Shown here in pieces: positions 35,515 through 44,555 of a stretch of 64,000 nt of DNA. The DNA lies in the NCBI RefSeq assembly GCF_030549525.1, contig NZ_CP130831.1:1451501-1515500 (forward strand), written 5' to 3'. Source of the stretch: Stenotrophomonas sp. 704A1 (GTDB taxonomy: Bacteria; Pseudomonadota; Gammaproteobacteria; Xanthomonadales; Xanthomonadaceae). The notes under the pieces are model-generated. The model had not been told where the DNA came from. It did no database searches and worked only from the letters and a program-made list of their open reading frames with translations. The translations under genes were made by a program, and so were the position numbers. Numbering within the stretch: position 1 is the stretch's first letter; the number at the start of each line of letters is the position of its first letter.

Positions 35515-36261
35515 ATGAACGAGACGATGTACTTCCATGCGCTGCTGGTGGCGGTGTTCCTGCTGGCCGGAGTGGTCAAGGGCGTGACCGGCATGGGCCT
35601 GCCGACCGTGGCCATGGGCCTGCTGGGCGGGGCGCTGTCGCCGGTGGCGGCCGCCTCGATGCTGTTCATCCCCACCTTCGTGACCAATGCCTGGCAACTG
35701 CTGTGCGGGCCGTCGCTGGGACGGATCCTGCGCCGCTTGTGGCCGATGATGCTGGCGGTGGTGGTGGTGACGCTGGGCGCGGCTGCACTGCTGGTACGGG
35801 TGGACCGTGATGCCTCGCGCACGGCGCTGGGCGTCGCGCTGGTGGTCTATGCGGCGTATGCGCTGGTGGCGCCGGTGTTTCATGTGCCGGCGCGCCGCGA
35901 GCGCTGGCTGGGCCCGCTGGTCGGGGCGGTATCCGGGGTGGTCACCGGCGCCACCGGCGTGTTCGTGATGCCGGCGGTGCCGTACCTGCAGTCGCTGGGC
36001 CTGCAGCGCGACGAGCTGGTGCAGGCACTGGGCCTGGCATTCACCGTGTCGACGATCTCATTGACCGCCGGGCTGGCGTTGCAGGGGGCGTTCGGCGTAC
36101 AGCAGCTTGGCCTGAGTGCTCTGGCGGTGGTGCCAGCGCTGGCCGGCATGTGGCTGGGGCAGGTGATCCGCCAGCGCATCAGTGCCCGGGTGTTCCGCGC
36201 GTGCTTCCTCGGTTTCCTGCTGCTGCTCGGGCTGGAGCTGGCGCTGCGCCCGCTGTTCTGA
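35515..36261 (+). CDS. TauE/SafE-family membrane permease
   Basis: 248 residues with about 8 hydrophobic segments (FHALLVAVFLLAGVVKGVTG; GPLVGAVSGVVTGATGVFVM). The two GVxxGxTG-like repeats are the hallmark of the sulfite/organosulfonate exporter family. The substrate is unknown. ATG 35515 was chosen because the upstream open frame overlaps lysR on the other strand. Confidence 0.85.
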   Translation: MNETMYFHALLVAVFLLAGVVKGVTGMGLPTVAMGLLGGALSPVAAASMLFIPTFVTNAWQLLCGPSLGRILRRLWPMMLAVVVVTLGAAALLVRVDRDASRTALGVALVVYAAYALVAPVFHVPARRERWLGPLVGAVSGVVTGATGVFVMPAVPYLQSLGLQRDELVQALGLAFTVSTISLTAGLALQGAFGVQQLGLSALAVVPALAGMWLGQVIRQRISARVFRACFLGFLLLLGLELALRPLF

Positions 36262-36282
36262 TTACGTTCGCGGCCGGCTCTT

Positions 36283-36340
36283 GTAGAGTCGAGCCATGCT
36301 CTACTGCTGTGAGGATCAGTCGAGCATGGCTCGACTCTGC
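36283..36340. repeat. SMAG-type inverted pair, GTAGAGTCGAGC subtype
   Basis: GTAGAGTCGAGCCATGCT (36283) and, inverted, AGTCGAGCATGGCTCGACTC (from 36319). It lies between the convergent permease and tRNA-Leu copy 2. Confidence 0.75.
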
Positions 36341-36361
36341 AAAGGCCAAATCGCAGGCAAG

Positions 36362-36383
36362 AAAAAACCCGCTTTCGCGGGTG
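36362..36383 (-). terminator. Terminator of tRNA-Leu copy 2
   Basis: Minus strand ACCCGC-GAAA-GCGGGT followed by TTTTT, 17 bp past the tRNA 3' end. Confidence 0.85.
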
Positions 36384-36399
36384 TTTTTCTTTCTCGACA

Positions 36400-36486
36400 T
36401 GGTGCCCAGGAGAGGACTCGAACCTCCACGAAGTTGCCCCCGCTAGCACCTGAAGCTAGTGCGTCTACCAATTCCGCCACCTGGGC
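36400..36486 (-). tRNA. tRNA-Leu(CAG), copy 2
   Basis: 87 nt, identical to the copy at 34381-34467, with its own promoter and terminator. The two copies flank the LysR/TauE gene pair as a direct repeat. Confidence 0.95.
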
Positions 36487-36499
36487 GTCGAGGAGGAGA

Positions 36500-36528
36500 A
36501 TTATGCGGTGCAGTGAAGGATGTGTCAA
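36500..36528 (-). promoter_or_regulatory. Promoter of tRNA-Leu copy 2
   Basis: Minus strand TTGACA (36528-36523), 17-bp spacer, CATAAT (36505-36500), 13 bp before the tRNA. Confidence 0.8.
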
Positions 36529-36596
36529 CACCCGCGCACCACGTCGGTGACGACCCGCGCGACGACGGGCGGTGCCTGCCTGCCGCCGGCGAACAG

Positions 36597-36630
36597 GCAA
36601 AAAAAATCCCCGCCGGAGCGAGGAGTTTTT
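36597..36630 (-). terminator. Terminator of tRNA-Leu copy 3
   Basis: Minus strand CTCCTCGC-TCCG-GCGGGGA with one G-U pair, followed by eight T residues. Weaker stem than the other two. Confidence 0.65.
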
Positions 36631-36634
36631 TCGT

Positions 36635-36719
<85 letters not shown>

Positions 36720-36733
36720 GTTCCAGAGGCGCA

Positions 36734-36762
36734 ATTGTGAAGATGAATTGGCAGGCTGTCAA
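36734..36762 (-). promoter_or_regulatory. Promoter of tRNA-Leu copy 3
   Basis: Minus strand TTGACA (36762-36757), 17-bp spacer, CACAAT (36739-36734), 14 bp before the tRNA. Confidence 0.75.
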
Positions 36763-36847
36763 CGACTTTCCGAAGATTTCCAATGCGATGCCTCCAACCG
36801 TGTTCCTGACCCGTTCTGCACGCGCGCAGCGGCTACCATGGAGGGCG

Positions 36848-39307
36848 ATGACTACCAAAAAACCAAGCAAGGGCGGGAGCAAGTCCCGCAGTCCAGCCCC
36901 GAAGAAGGGCGCAGCGCCGGGCACCGCCCGCACCACCAAGCCGGGCAAGCCATTGCCGGGCTGGCTCCCCGAACTGGCCGACGGCGGTGCGCCGCCACGC
37001 GGCCGCGGCCGCCGCAGCGCCGATGCGCCCGGTCCTGCGCCCGGCCGCAAGCTGCCGCCGGCCGGCAAGGTGATCGACGACCCCTATGCGTCGCGCGAGG
37101 CCGAGAAGTACGAACAACCCATTGCCAGCCGCGAGGCGATCCTGGCCCTGCTGGAGCGTTGCGAAGGCCCGCAGACCGCTGAGGAACTGGGCGCGCGCCT
37201 GGGCCTGACCGCACCGGACCGCGCCGAGGCCTTGTCACGCCGGCTCGGCGCGATGGTCCGCGACGGCCAGCTGGTGCAGAACCGTCGCGGCGGCTTCGCG
37301 CCGATCCAGACCCTGAACCTGGTCACCGGCGTGGTGATCGCCAACCCGGAAGGGTTCGGCTTCCTGCGCCCGGTCGAGGGCGGCGACGATCTGTTCCTGC
37401 CGCCCTACGAAATGCGCAAGGTCATGCACGGTGACAAGGTGCTGGCGCGCGTGACCGGCATCGACCACCGCGGTCGCCGCGAAGGCAGCATCGCGCGCGT
37501 GCTCGAGCGTGGCATGACCCGCCTGATCGGTCGCTTCAGCGTCGAGATGGGCATCAATTACGTGGTGCCTGATGACAAGCGCATCCAGCGCAACGTGCAG
37601 GTGCCGCCCGACCAGACCGGTGGTGCCCGCGATGGCCAGCTGGTGGTCTGCGAACTGACCCAGGCGCCGGACAGCCGGCGCCCGCCGATCGGCCGCATCA
37701 TCGCCGTGCTGGGCGACAAGCTGACCGCCTCGCTGGTGGTGGAGACCGCCATCCACGGTCACGAGCTGCCGTTCGAGTTCCCGCAGGCGGTGCTGGACGA
37801 AGCCGCCGCGGTACCGCTGGTGGTGGAGCCGGCGATGATCGGTGGCCGCGTCGATCTGCGCAGTACGCCGCTGGTCACCATCGATGGCGAAGACGCCAAG
37901 GATTTCGACGACGCGGTGTACTGCGAGCCGAATGCCGATGGCTTCCGCCTGGTGGTCGCCATCGCCGATGTCTCCAACTATGTGCGGCCGGGCACCCCGC
38001 TGGACGAGGAAGCGCAGAAGCGCGCGACGTCGGTCTATTTCCCCGGCTTCGTGGTGCCGATGCTGCCGGAGACGCTGTCCAACGGCATCTGCTCGTTGAT
38101 GCCGAAGGTCGACCGCATGTGCTTCGTCTGCGACATGCAGATCGACCGCGACGGCGTGGTGACCCACTCGCGCTTCTACGAAGCGGTGATGAACTCGCAC
38201 GCACGCCTGACCTACACCCAGGTGTGGCAGGCGGTGGGCGAGGACGATGCCGGCGCCAAGGCCTTCATCGGCGACCTGCTGCCGCAGGTGCAGCGCCTGC
38301 ACCAGCTGTACAAGGTGCTGGCCAAGGCGCGGGCCAAGCGTGGCGCCATTGAATTCGAGAGCAGCGAAGTGCGCTTCGTGCTCGACAACCGCGGTGAGGT
38401 CACCCAGGCCGGCATGCTGGTGCGCAACGATGCGCACAAGCTGATCGAGGAGTGCATGATCGCCGCCAACGTGGAAGCCGCGAAGTACCTGTTGTCGCGC
38501 CGCGTGCCGGCACCGTACCGGGTGCATGAAAAGCCGCCGGAGACCAAGTTCGCGGACCTGCTGGAGTTCCTCAAGGAGTTCAAGCTGAGCCTGCCGCCGT
38601 GGTCGAAGGTGCGCCCGGGTGATTACACCAAGCTGCTGAAGAAGATCCGCGATCGTCCCGACGCGACGCTGCTGGAATCGGTGCTGCTGCGCAGCCAGAG
38701 CCTGGCGGTGTACAGCCCGGACAACAACGGTCATTTCGGCCTGGCGCTGGAGGCGTACGCGCACTTCACCTCGCCGATCCGCCGCTATCCCGACCTGCTG
38801 GTGCATCGGGCGATCAAGCACGCGCTGTCGGGCAAGCCGCTGGATGCGTTCACCTACAACGCCCGCGAGATGGCCGCGCTGGCACTGCAGTGCTCCGAGC
38901 GGGAGCGTCGCGCCGACGAAGCCGAACGCGAGGTCGATGAGCGCTACCGTGCCGCGTGGATGGAAAAGCACGTGGGCGGCCAGTTCGACGGCGTGATCAG
39001 TGGCGTGACCAGTTTCGGCCTGTTCGTCGAGCTGGACGAGTCGAAGGTGCAGGGCCTGGTGCACGTCACCCAGTTGCCGCAGGACTATTACTCGTTCGAT
39101 GCCACCCGCAAGACGCTGACCGGCGAACGCCGTGGCGGCAGCTACCGGCTGGGCGATCGCGTGCGCATCCTGGTATTGAAGGCCAGCATGGAGGAGCGCA
39201 AGATCGATTTCCGCCTGGTCGAGCACAAGGGCGAAGAGGAGGTCGAGAGCCCGGCCCCACTGCCCGCGCGCGGCAAGCCCGCCAAGCGCAGCAAGAAGCC
39301 GTATTGA
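36848..39307 (+). CDS. rnr: Ribonuclease R
   Basis: 819-residue 3'-5' exoribonuclease that degrades structured RNA. After a Lys/Pro-rich N-terminal tail comes a winged-helix region (AILALLERCEGPQTAEELG), cold-shock domains, the RNB catalytic domain (TIDGEDAKDFDDAVYCEP, with the Mg-binding Asp residues) and a C-terminal S1 domain (FDGVISGVTSFGLFVELDES) followed by a basic tail. GGAGG lies 3-4 bp before the ATG. A longer frame beginning inside tRNA-Leu copy 3 is not real. Confidence 0.96.
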   Translation: MTTKKPSKGGSKSRSPAPKKGAAPGTARTTKPGKPLPGWLPELADGGAPPRGRGRRSADAPGPAPGRKLPPAGKVIDDPYASREAEKYEQPIASREAILALLERCEGPQTAEELGARLGLTAPDRAEALSRRLGAMVRDGQLVQNRRGGFAPIQTLNLVTGVVIANPEGFGFLRPVEGGDDLFLPPYEMRKVMHGDKVLARVTGIDHRGRREGSIARVLERGMTRLIGRFSVEMGINYVVPDDKRIQRNVQVPPDQTGGARDGQLVVCELTQAPDSRRPPIGRIIAVLGDKLTASLVVETAIHGHELPFEFPQAVLDEAAAVPLVVEPAMIGGRVDLRSTPLVTIDGEDAKDFDDAVYCEPNADGFRLVVAIADVSNYVRPGTPLDEEAQKRATSVYFPGFVVPMLPETLSNGICSLMPKVDRMCFVCDMQIDRDGVVTHSRFYEAVMNSHARLTYTQVWQAVGEDDAGAKAFIGDLLPQVQRLHQLYKVLAKARAKRGAIEFESSEVRFVLDNRGEVTQAGMLVRNDAHKLIEECMIAANVEAAKYLLSRRVPAPYRVHEKPPETKFADLLEFLKEFKLSLPPWSKVRPGDYTKLLKKIRDRPDATLLESVLLRSQSLAVYSPDNNGHFGLALEAYAHFTSPIRRYPDLLVHRAIKHALSGKPLDAFTYNAREMAALALQCSERERRADEAEREVDERYRAAWMEKHVGGQFDGVISGVTSFGLFVELDESKVQGLVHVTQLPQDYYSFDATRKTLTGERRGGSYRLGDRVRILVLKASMEERKIDFRLVEHKGEEEVESPAPLPARGKPAKRSKKPY

Positions 39308-39322
39308 GCGACGGCCGTGGTG

Positions 39323-39376
39323 GTGCCGGCCACTGGCCGGCATCCCCGGCCCGGCAGTGCCAACCCCGGTTGGCAC
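39323..39376. repeat. Two short palindromes between rnr and the GFA-family gene
   Basis: TGCCGGCCACTGGCCGGCA (39323-39341) and GTGCCAACCCCGGTTGGCAC (39357-39376). Both can form hairpins in the mRNA; the second lies just before the next gene's ribosome-binding site. Confidence 0.65.
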
Positions 39377-39397
39377 GACACTTCGGAGGAACGCACC

Positions 39398-39883
39398 ATG
39401 CAGGGCCAACCCGAATACAGCGGTGGCTGCCAGTGCGGCGCGATCCGCTTCCAGGCGCGCGGCGAGCTGACCGACAGCTCGATCTGCCACTGCCGGATGT
39501 GCCAGAAGGCCTTCGGTGCGTATTACGCACCGCTGGTGTCGGTGCGCGGCGTGCAGTTCAGCTGGACCCGCGGCCAGCCGCGCTACTTCCAGTCATCCAA
39601 CGCGGTACGACGGGGTTTCTGCGCCGACTGCGGCACGCCGCTGACCTATGAGGCCCCCGATGGCACGGCCGTGGCGGCCGGCGCGTTCGATCAGCCCGAG
39701 CGCCTGCCGCCCACGCTCCAGTATGGCGTCGAGCGCAAGCTGCCCTTCGTCGACGCGCTGGCGCGACTGCCGGCACGGCGCACGGAAGATGACGTGGATG
39801 CGCTGGAGTTCCTGGCCACGATCGTCTCCCACCAGCATCCCGACCACGACACCCCGCACTGGCCGCCACGCACGCGAGGCTAG
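39398..39883 (+). CDS. GFA-family (glutathione-dependent formaldehyde-activating-like) zinc protein
   Basis: 161 residues with the zinc-binding cysteine pattern of the family: GGCQCGAIRF, ICHCRMCQKAFG and RGFCADCGTPL. Members bind zinc; only a few act on S-hydroxymethylglutathione, so the substrate is unknown. CGGAGG lies 8 bp before the ATG. It probably follows rnr as a separate small gene. Confidence 0.88.
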   Translation: MQGQPEYSGGCQCGAIRFQARGELTDSSICHCRMCQKAFGAYYAPLVSVRGVQFSWTRGQPRYFQSSNAVRRGFCADCGTPLTYEAPDGTAVAAGAFDQPERLPPTLQYGVERKLPFVDALARLPARRTEDDVDALEFLATIVSHQHPDHDTPHWPPRTRG

Positions 39884-40219
39884 CGCCGGGCCACGCCCGG
39901 CGCGCGCGCAGCGCGGCAGGGGAGCGGGTGGATCAACCGCCGCCGGGCATGGCCCGGCGCTACCGGAAGGTTGGGTGGTGGTAGCGCCGGGCCATGCCCG
40001 GCGAGCGCGCAGCGCGGCAGGAAAACGGTAGATCAACCGCCGCCGGGCATGCCCCGGCGCTACCGGAAGGTTGGGCGGTGGTAGCGCCGGGCCATGCCCG
40101 GCGAGCGCGCAGCGCGGCAGGAAAACGGTAGATCAACCGCCGCCGGGCCACGCCCGGCGAGCGCGCAGCGCGGCAGGGGACGGGTGGATCAACCGCCGCC
40201 GGGCATGGCCCGGCGCTAC
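39880..40219. repeat. Tandem array of SMAG dimers, about 100-bp period
   Basis: Each unit holds a GTAG-headed palindrome (GTAGCGCCGGGCCATGCC), a spacer with GAGCGCGCAGCGCGGCAGG and TGGATCAACCGC or TAGATCAACCGC, then the inverted palindrome ending CTAC and a linker GGAAGGTTGGG. Copies start at 39880, 39981 and 40081, the second two exactly 100 bp apart and nearly identical. The last is lengthened by a partial unit. The 409 bp between the GFA-family gene and rlmB contain nothing else apparent. Confidence 0.9.
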
Positions 40220-40292
40220 CGCAAGGGCCGGGCGCGGAGCGCGGCTGCCCGCGATGCTCTACCATAGCCACCCCCTTTCCGGTCCCGCCCGC

Positions 40293-41036
40293 ATGAGCAA
40301 GAACAGCCAGTGGATCGTCGGCGTCAACGCCGTCGCCTCCTCCATCGAGAACGACGCCGAGAACGTCCGCGAAGTGCTGGTCGAGGCCGGAGCGAAGAAC
40401 CCGCGCCTGGTCGAAATCGAGGAAAACGCCCGCCGTAAGGGCATCGACGTGCGCAAGGTCAACAGCCAGGCGCTGGACGGTGTCGGCGGTTCGGTACGCC
40501 ACCAGGGGGTGGCCGCGCGCTATGCCGCCGCCCGCACCTACAGCGAGAACGAGCTGGAAGGGCTGGTCACCGCGGCCGACGGCAAGGCGCTGCTGCTGGT
40601 GCTGGATGAAGTGCAGGATCCGCACAACCTGGGCGCCTGCCTGCGCTCGGCCGCTGCGGCCGGGGCCACCGCCGTGATCATTCCCAAGGACAAGTCGGCC
40701 ACGGTGAACGCCACCGTGCGCAAGACCTCGGCCGGTGCCGCCGATCTGATCCCGGTGGTGGCGGTGACCAACCTGTCGCGCTGCCTGAAGGACCTGCAGA
40801 AGCAGGGCGTGTGGATCTACGGCCTGGCCGGCGAAGCCACCGCGTCGCTCTACCAGCTGGACCTGAAGGGCAACATCGCCCTGGTGCTGGGCGGCGAAGC
40901 CGACGGCCTGCGCCGGCTGACCCGCGAGAACTGCGATGGCCTGGTCAAGATTCCGATGCCGGGCGAGATCGAGAGCCTGAACGTCTCCGTCGCCGCCGGC
41001 GTCAGCCTGTTCGAGGCCGTGCGCCAGCGCGGCTGA
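40293..41036 (+). CDS. rlmB: 23S rRNA (guanosine-2'-O)-methyltransferase RlmB
   Basis: 247 residues of the SPOUT/TrmH fold, methylating G2251 in the peptidyl-transferase P loop. The three SPOUT motifs are present: DPHNLGACLRSAAAAGATAV, LGGEADGLRRLTRENCD and IPMPGEIESLNVSVAAG. The N-terminal substrate-binding domain starts WIVGVNAV. The ATG was chosen by family match. Confidence 0.93.
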   Translation: MSKNSQWIVGVNAVASSIENDAENVREVLVEAGAKNPRLVEIEENARRKGIDVRKVNSQALDGVGGSVRHQGVAARYAAARTYSENELEGLVTAADGKALLLVLDEVQDPHNLGACLRSAAAAGATAVIIPKDKSATVNATVRKTSAGAADLIPVVAVTNLSRCLKDLQKQGVWIYGLAGEATASLYQLDLKGNIALVLGGEADGLRRLTRENCDGLVKIPMPGEIESLNVSVAAGVSLFEAVRQRG

Positions 41037-41046
41037 TCGGCAGCGG

Positions 41047-41132
41047 GTAGCGCCGGGCCATGCCCGGCGGTTTACCCGTGGCCACGCGTGGCGCGCCGCG
41101 CCCCGCGCTCGCCGGGCATGGCCCGGCGCTAC
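41047..41132. repeat. SMAG inverted dimer between convergent rlmB and macC
   Basis: GTAGCGCCGGGCCATGCC at 41047 and the inverted element ending CTAC at 41132, with 45 bp between. It is the only structure between the two convergent genes and may end both transcripts. Confidence 0.8.
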
Positions 41133-41160
41133 CGAAGATCCACGCATCGCGGGGAGTGCT

Positions 41161-42600
41161 TTACCCCGCGCTGCCGCCCAGCGCCTTGAACAGGGTCACG
41201 TCGTTGTTCAGCTGGCTCTGCCGCACCCGGGCCAGTGACAGTTCCGCGTCGCGACGGGTCTGCTGCGCTTCCAGCCAGGTGCGCAGGTCGGTGGCACCCA
41301 CGCGGTAGCGCACTTCCTGCGCGCGCTCCACTTCCACCGCTTCATCGTACGAGGCCTGCGAGGCGGCGACCTGGCGGGTCAGCTGCTCGCGTGCCGACAG
41401 CGCGTTGTCCACTTCGGAAAGCGCGGTGTACAGCGTCTTGCGGAAGTTGGTCGCGGCGATCTGGTAGGCGGTACCGGCGATGTCCGTGTCCAGCTGCGCG
41501 CGCTGCAGGTTGAGGAACGGCAGCGACAGGCCCGCGCCCAGTGTCGCCACCGGGTTGCGCAGCACATCGCCCAGCGAGGTCGCACTGGAACCGAGGCTGC
41601 CGGTCAGGCTCAACGCAGGGTAGTACTGGGTTGCGGTGACCCGGATTGTCTTCAGGCTGTTGCGCAGGCGCAGCTCGGCGGCGCGCAGGTCGGGGCGGCG
41701 ACCGAGCAGGTCGGCCGGCAGGCCTTCGCTGATGGCCGGGCTGCGCGCGTCCAGCAGGTTTTGCGGTTCGTCCTGCTGCGGCCAGGGGGTGCCGTCCAGC
41801 AGCACGGTCAGTGCGTTGCGCACTTCCACCCGCTGCTGTTCCAGCGCACTCTGCGCCGAGCGCTGCGATTGCAGGTTCTGCAGGGCCTGGCGCACTTCCA
41901 GCCGCGACACCGCGCCGGCATCGAAGCGCGCCTGCACCAGGTCGCGGGTGCGCTCCAGCCGCTCCAGGTTGGCCTGGCCGGTGGCGATCGACTGGTTGAG
42001 GTAGGCCAGCGCCCAGTACTGGCTGACGACGTCGCCGATCACCAGCAGCGCGGTGTTCTGCCGGTCCTCCTCGCTGGCCTCGGCCTCCCAGCGGGCGATG
42101 TCGCGCTGGGTGCGCAGGCGCCCCCACAGGTCGATCTCCCACCCCAGCGACACGCCGGTGGAGTAGCTGCGGCGCCAGTCGTCGGCCTGGTCGGTGGCGC
42201 GGCTGCCGCTGCCGCTCACGCCCGAAGAGGACGGCTGCGGCCACAGCGCGTTGCTGGCCAGCCCGGCCTGCAGGCGGGCGCGCTGCACGGCCAGGCCGGC
42301 GGCGCCGAGGTCGCTGTTGGCGGCCAGTGCGCGTGCGACCAGGCGGTCCAGACGTTCATCGCCGAAACCGGTCCACCAGGTGTCCTGGCGGATGTCGCGG
42401 GCAGGGGTGTCGAGGCTGCTGCGCGGGTCGTCGGCGGGCGTGTTGAGGCGCGCGTCACCGCGGCCATAGGTGGCGGCAACCTCCGGCGCCTGGACCGGGT
42501 AGCGCCCGGTCGAGGCACAGGCGGACAGGGCCAGCAGCACGGCGCCGGCCAGCAGCAGCCGCGAGCGGCGGGGAGAACAGAGGGGCATCATGGTCTTCAT
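41161..42600 (-). CDS. macC: Outer-membrane efflux lipoprotein MacC
   Basis: 479 residues, NodT-type outer-membrane factor with lipobox ALSAC (Cys near residue 28) and two efflux repeats ([38 protein letters not shown]). It overlaps macB by 4 bp (ATGA) and is the outer-membrane partner of the MacAB pump, as in the described S. maltophilia macABC operon. Confidence 0.9.
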   Translation of the reverse strand: MKTMMPLCSPRRSRLLLAGAVLLALSACASTGRYPVQAPEVAATYGRGDARLNTPADDPRSSLDTPARDIRQDTWWTGFGDERLDRLVARALAANSDLGAAGLAVQRARLQAGLASNALWPQPSSSGVSGSGSRATDQADDWRRSYSTGVSLGWEIDLWGRLRTQRDIARWEAEASEEDRQNTALLVIGDVVSQYWALAYLNQSIATGQANLERLERTRDLVQARFDAGAVSRLEVRQALQNLQSQRSAQSALEQQRVEVRNALTVLLDGTPWPQQDEPQNLLDARSPAISEGLPADLLGRRPDLRAAELRLRNSLKTIRVTATQYYPALSLTGSLGSSATSLGDVLRNPVATLGAGLSLPFLNLQRAQLDTDIAGTAYQIAATNFRKTLYTALSEVDNALSAREQLTRQVAASQASYDEAVEVERAQEVRYRVGATDLRTWLEAQQTRRDAELSLARVRQSQLNNDVTLFKALGGSAG

Positions 42601-44555
42601 TCGCGGGCCAGGGCCTCCACCGGGTCGAGCTGGGCAGCGCTCCGCGCCGGCAGGAAACCGAATGCAACGCCGATCAGGGTCGAGCAGGCGAAGGCGGCAA
42701 TGATGGAAGCGGTGGAGAACACCATCTGGAAGTCACTGGCGAAGCGGCCGATCAGCACACCCATCAACAGCGCCAGGCCGATCCCCAGCAGGCCGCCGAG
42801 CAGGCAGACCAGCACGGCTTCGATCAGGAACTGCCGGCGGATGTCGCTCTGCCGGGCGCCCACGGCCATGCGCACGCCGATCTCGCGGGTACGCTCGGTG
42901 ACTGACACCAGCATGATGTTCATCACGCCGATGCCGCCGACCAGCAGCGCGATGGCCGCGATGGCGCCGATCAGCAGGGTCATGGTGCGGGTGGTCTGTT
43001 CGATGGTGTCGCGGATCTCGGCGCTGTTGCTGAGGAAGAAGTCCTCGGTGCCATGGCGCATGGTCAGCAGGCGGGTGACCGCTTCCTGCGCCGCGTCCAT
43101 CGGTGTTTCATCGTTGACCCGCACGGTGATGCTGGAAACGTGGCGCTGCCCGAGCATGCGCGACATCACCGTGGTGTAGGGCACGAACACGCCCAGGCTG
43201 GTGCTGCCGCCGAAACCGAAGCTCTGCTTCTTGGCCACGCCGACCACCCGCACCGGCACGTTGCCGAGCAGGATCACCTGGCCGATCGGGTCGCTGTCGG
43301 GGAAGAACTGGGTGCGCGTGTTCTCGTCGATCACCGCGACCTGGGCCAGGCCCTTCACCGCATCGGTGTCGAAGAAGCTGCCACTGAGCAGGCTGACACC
43401 CTTGACCCGGAAGTACTGCTCGCCGACACCGCTGATCTGCGCGGTGGCCGATTGGTTGCGGTAACGCGCGGTGGCCGAACTGGACACGCTGGGCGTGGCG
43501 CTGTCCACGTAGCTCTGCCGTGACAGGGCGTCGGCGTCGCTGGCCTTGAGGGTCTGCACCCGCGCCGAACGCATGTCGCCAAACCCGCGGCCGGGGTAGA
43601 CATCGATGGTGTTGGTGCCCAGCGCGCTGATGTTCTGCAGGATCTGCTGCTGCGAGCCGTTGCCCAGCGCCACCACCGATACCACCGAGGCGATGCCGAT
43701 GATGATGCCGAGCATGGTCAGGAAGGTGCGCAGGCGATGGGCGTTCATCGCCAGCAGGGCCATGCGGAACGCCTCGGTGAAGCGGTCACGTGCTGCTTGC
43801 CAGCTGCTGCCGTGGGCCACGCCTGCACTGGGTTCGCGCCGGGCACGGTAGCTGGGCGCGTTCGGGTTGGTCCGGTCGGCGATGATCTCGCCGTCGCGGA
43901 TCTCGATGATGCGCTGCGCGTGCTCGGCCACGCTCATGTCATGGGTGACGATGATGATGGTGTGGCCCTCGGCGTGCAGCTCGCCAAGGATGGCCATCAC
44001 TTCCTCGCCGGATTTCGTGTCCAGCGCACCGGTCGGTTCGTCGGCCAGGATCACCTCGCCACCGTTCATCAACGCACGCGCGATCGATACGCGCTGCTGC
44101 TGGCCACCGGACAGCTGGCCGGGCTTGTGGTGCAGGCGGTCGGCCAGGCCCAGCCGCTGCAGCAGCTGCTCGGCACGCGCGGTGCGCACCGCGCCGGGGC
44201 TGCCGGCATAGACCGCCGGCACGGCCACATTGCCGCGCGCGTCCAGGTCGCCCAGCAGGTGGTAGCGCTGGAAGATGAAACCGAAGTGCTCGCGGCGCAG
44301 CTCGGCCAGTTCGTCGGGCGCCATCTTCCCTGTCTCACGGCCGGCCACCTGGTAACTGCCGCGGGTTGGACGGTCCAGGCAGCCGAGGATGTTCATCAGC
44401 GTGGACTTGCCCGACCCGGACTGGCCGACGATGGCCACCATCTCGCCGGCGTGGATATCCAGGTTGACGTCGCGCAGCACGGCGATGACGTCCTCGCCGG
44501 CCGGGAATTCACGGCGCAGGTCGCGCAGGCGCAGCAACGGCACCGTCGTGCTCAT
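42597..44555 (-). CDS. macB: Macrolide/peptide efflux ABC transporter MacB
   Basis: 652 residues. ATPase domain first: Walker [10 protein letters not shown] (about residues 44-52), signature LSGGQQQRV and Walker [13 protein letters not shown]. Four membrane segments and the large periplasmic MacB domain follow, ending in the FtsX-like permease ([20 protein letters not shown]). It works as a mechanotransmission dimer with MacA and MacC. Confidence 0.95.
   Translation of the reverse strand: MSTTVPLLRLRDLRREFPAGEDVIAVLRDVNLDIHAGEMVAIVGQSGSGKSTLMNILGCLDRPTRGSYQVAGRETGKMAPDELAELRREHFGFIFQRYHLLGDLDARGNVAVPAVYAGSPGAVRTARAEQLLQRLGLADRLHHKPGQLSGGQQQRVSIARALMNGGEVILADEPTGALDTKSGEEVMAILGELHAEGHTIIIVTHDMSVAEHAQRIIEIRDGEIIADRTNPNAPSYRARREPSAGVAHGSSWQAARDRFTEAFRMALLAMNAHRLRTFLTMLGIIIGIASVVSVVALGNGSQQQILQNISALGTNTIDVYPGRGFGDMRSARVQTLKASDADALSRQSYVDSATPSVSSSATARYRNQSATAQISGVGEQYFRVKGVSLLSGSFFDTDAVKGLAQVAVIDENTRTQFFPDSDPIGQVILLGNVPVRVVGVAKKQSFGFGGSTSLGVFVPYTTVMSRMLGQRHVSSITVRVNDETPMDAAQEAVTRLLTMRHGTEDFFLSNSAEIRDTIEQTTRTMTLLIGAIAAIALLVGGIGVMNIMLVSVTERTREIGVRMAVGARQSDIRRQFLIEAVLVCLLGGLLGIGLALLMGVLIGRFASDFQMVFSTASIIAAFACSTLIGVAFGFLPARSAAQLDPVEALARE

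Noticed and set aside
37235-39490. Open frame of 751 codons on the minus strand
   Set aside because: Antisense shadow of rnr; His/Gln/Val-rich with no motif.
39880-40219. Repeat array considered as CRISPR
   Set aside because: Repeats are contiguous palindromic SMAG dimers with about 100-bp period and no unique spacers; no cas gene nearby.
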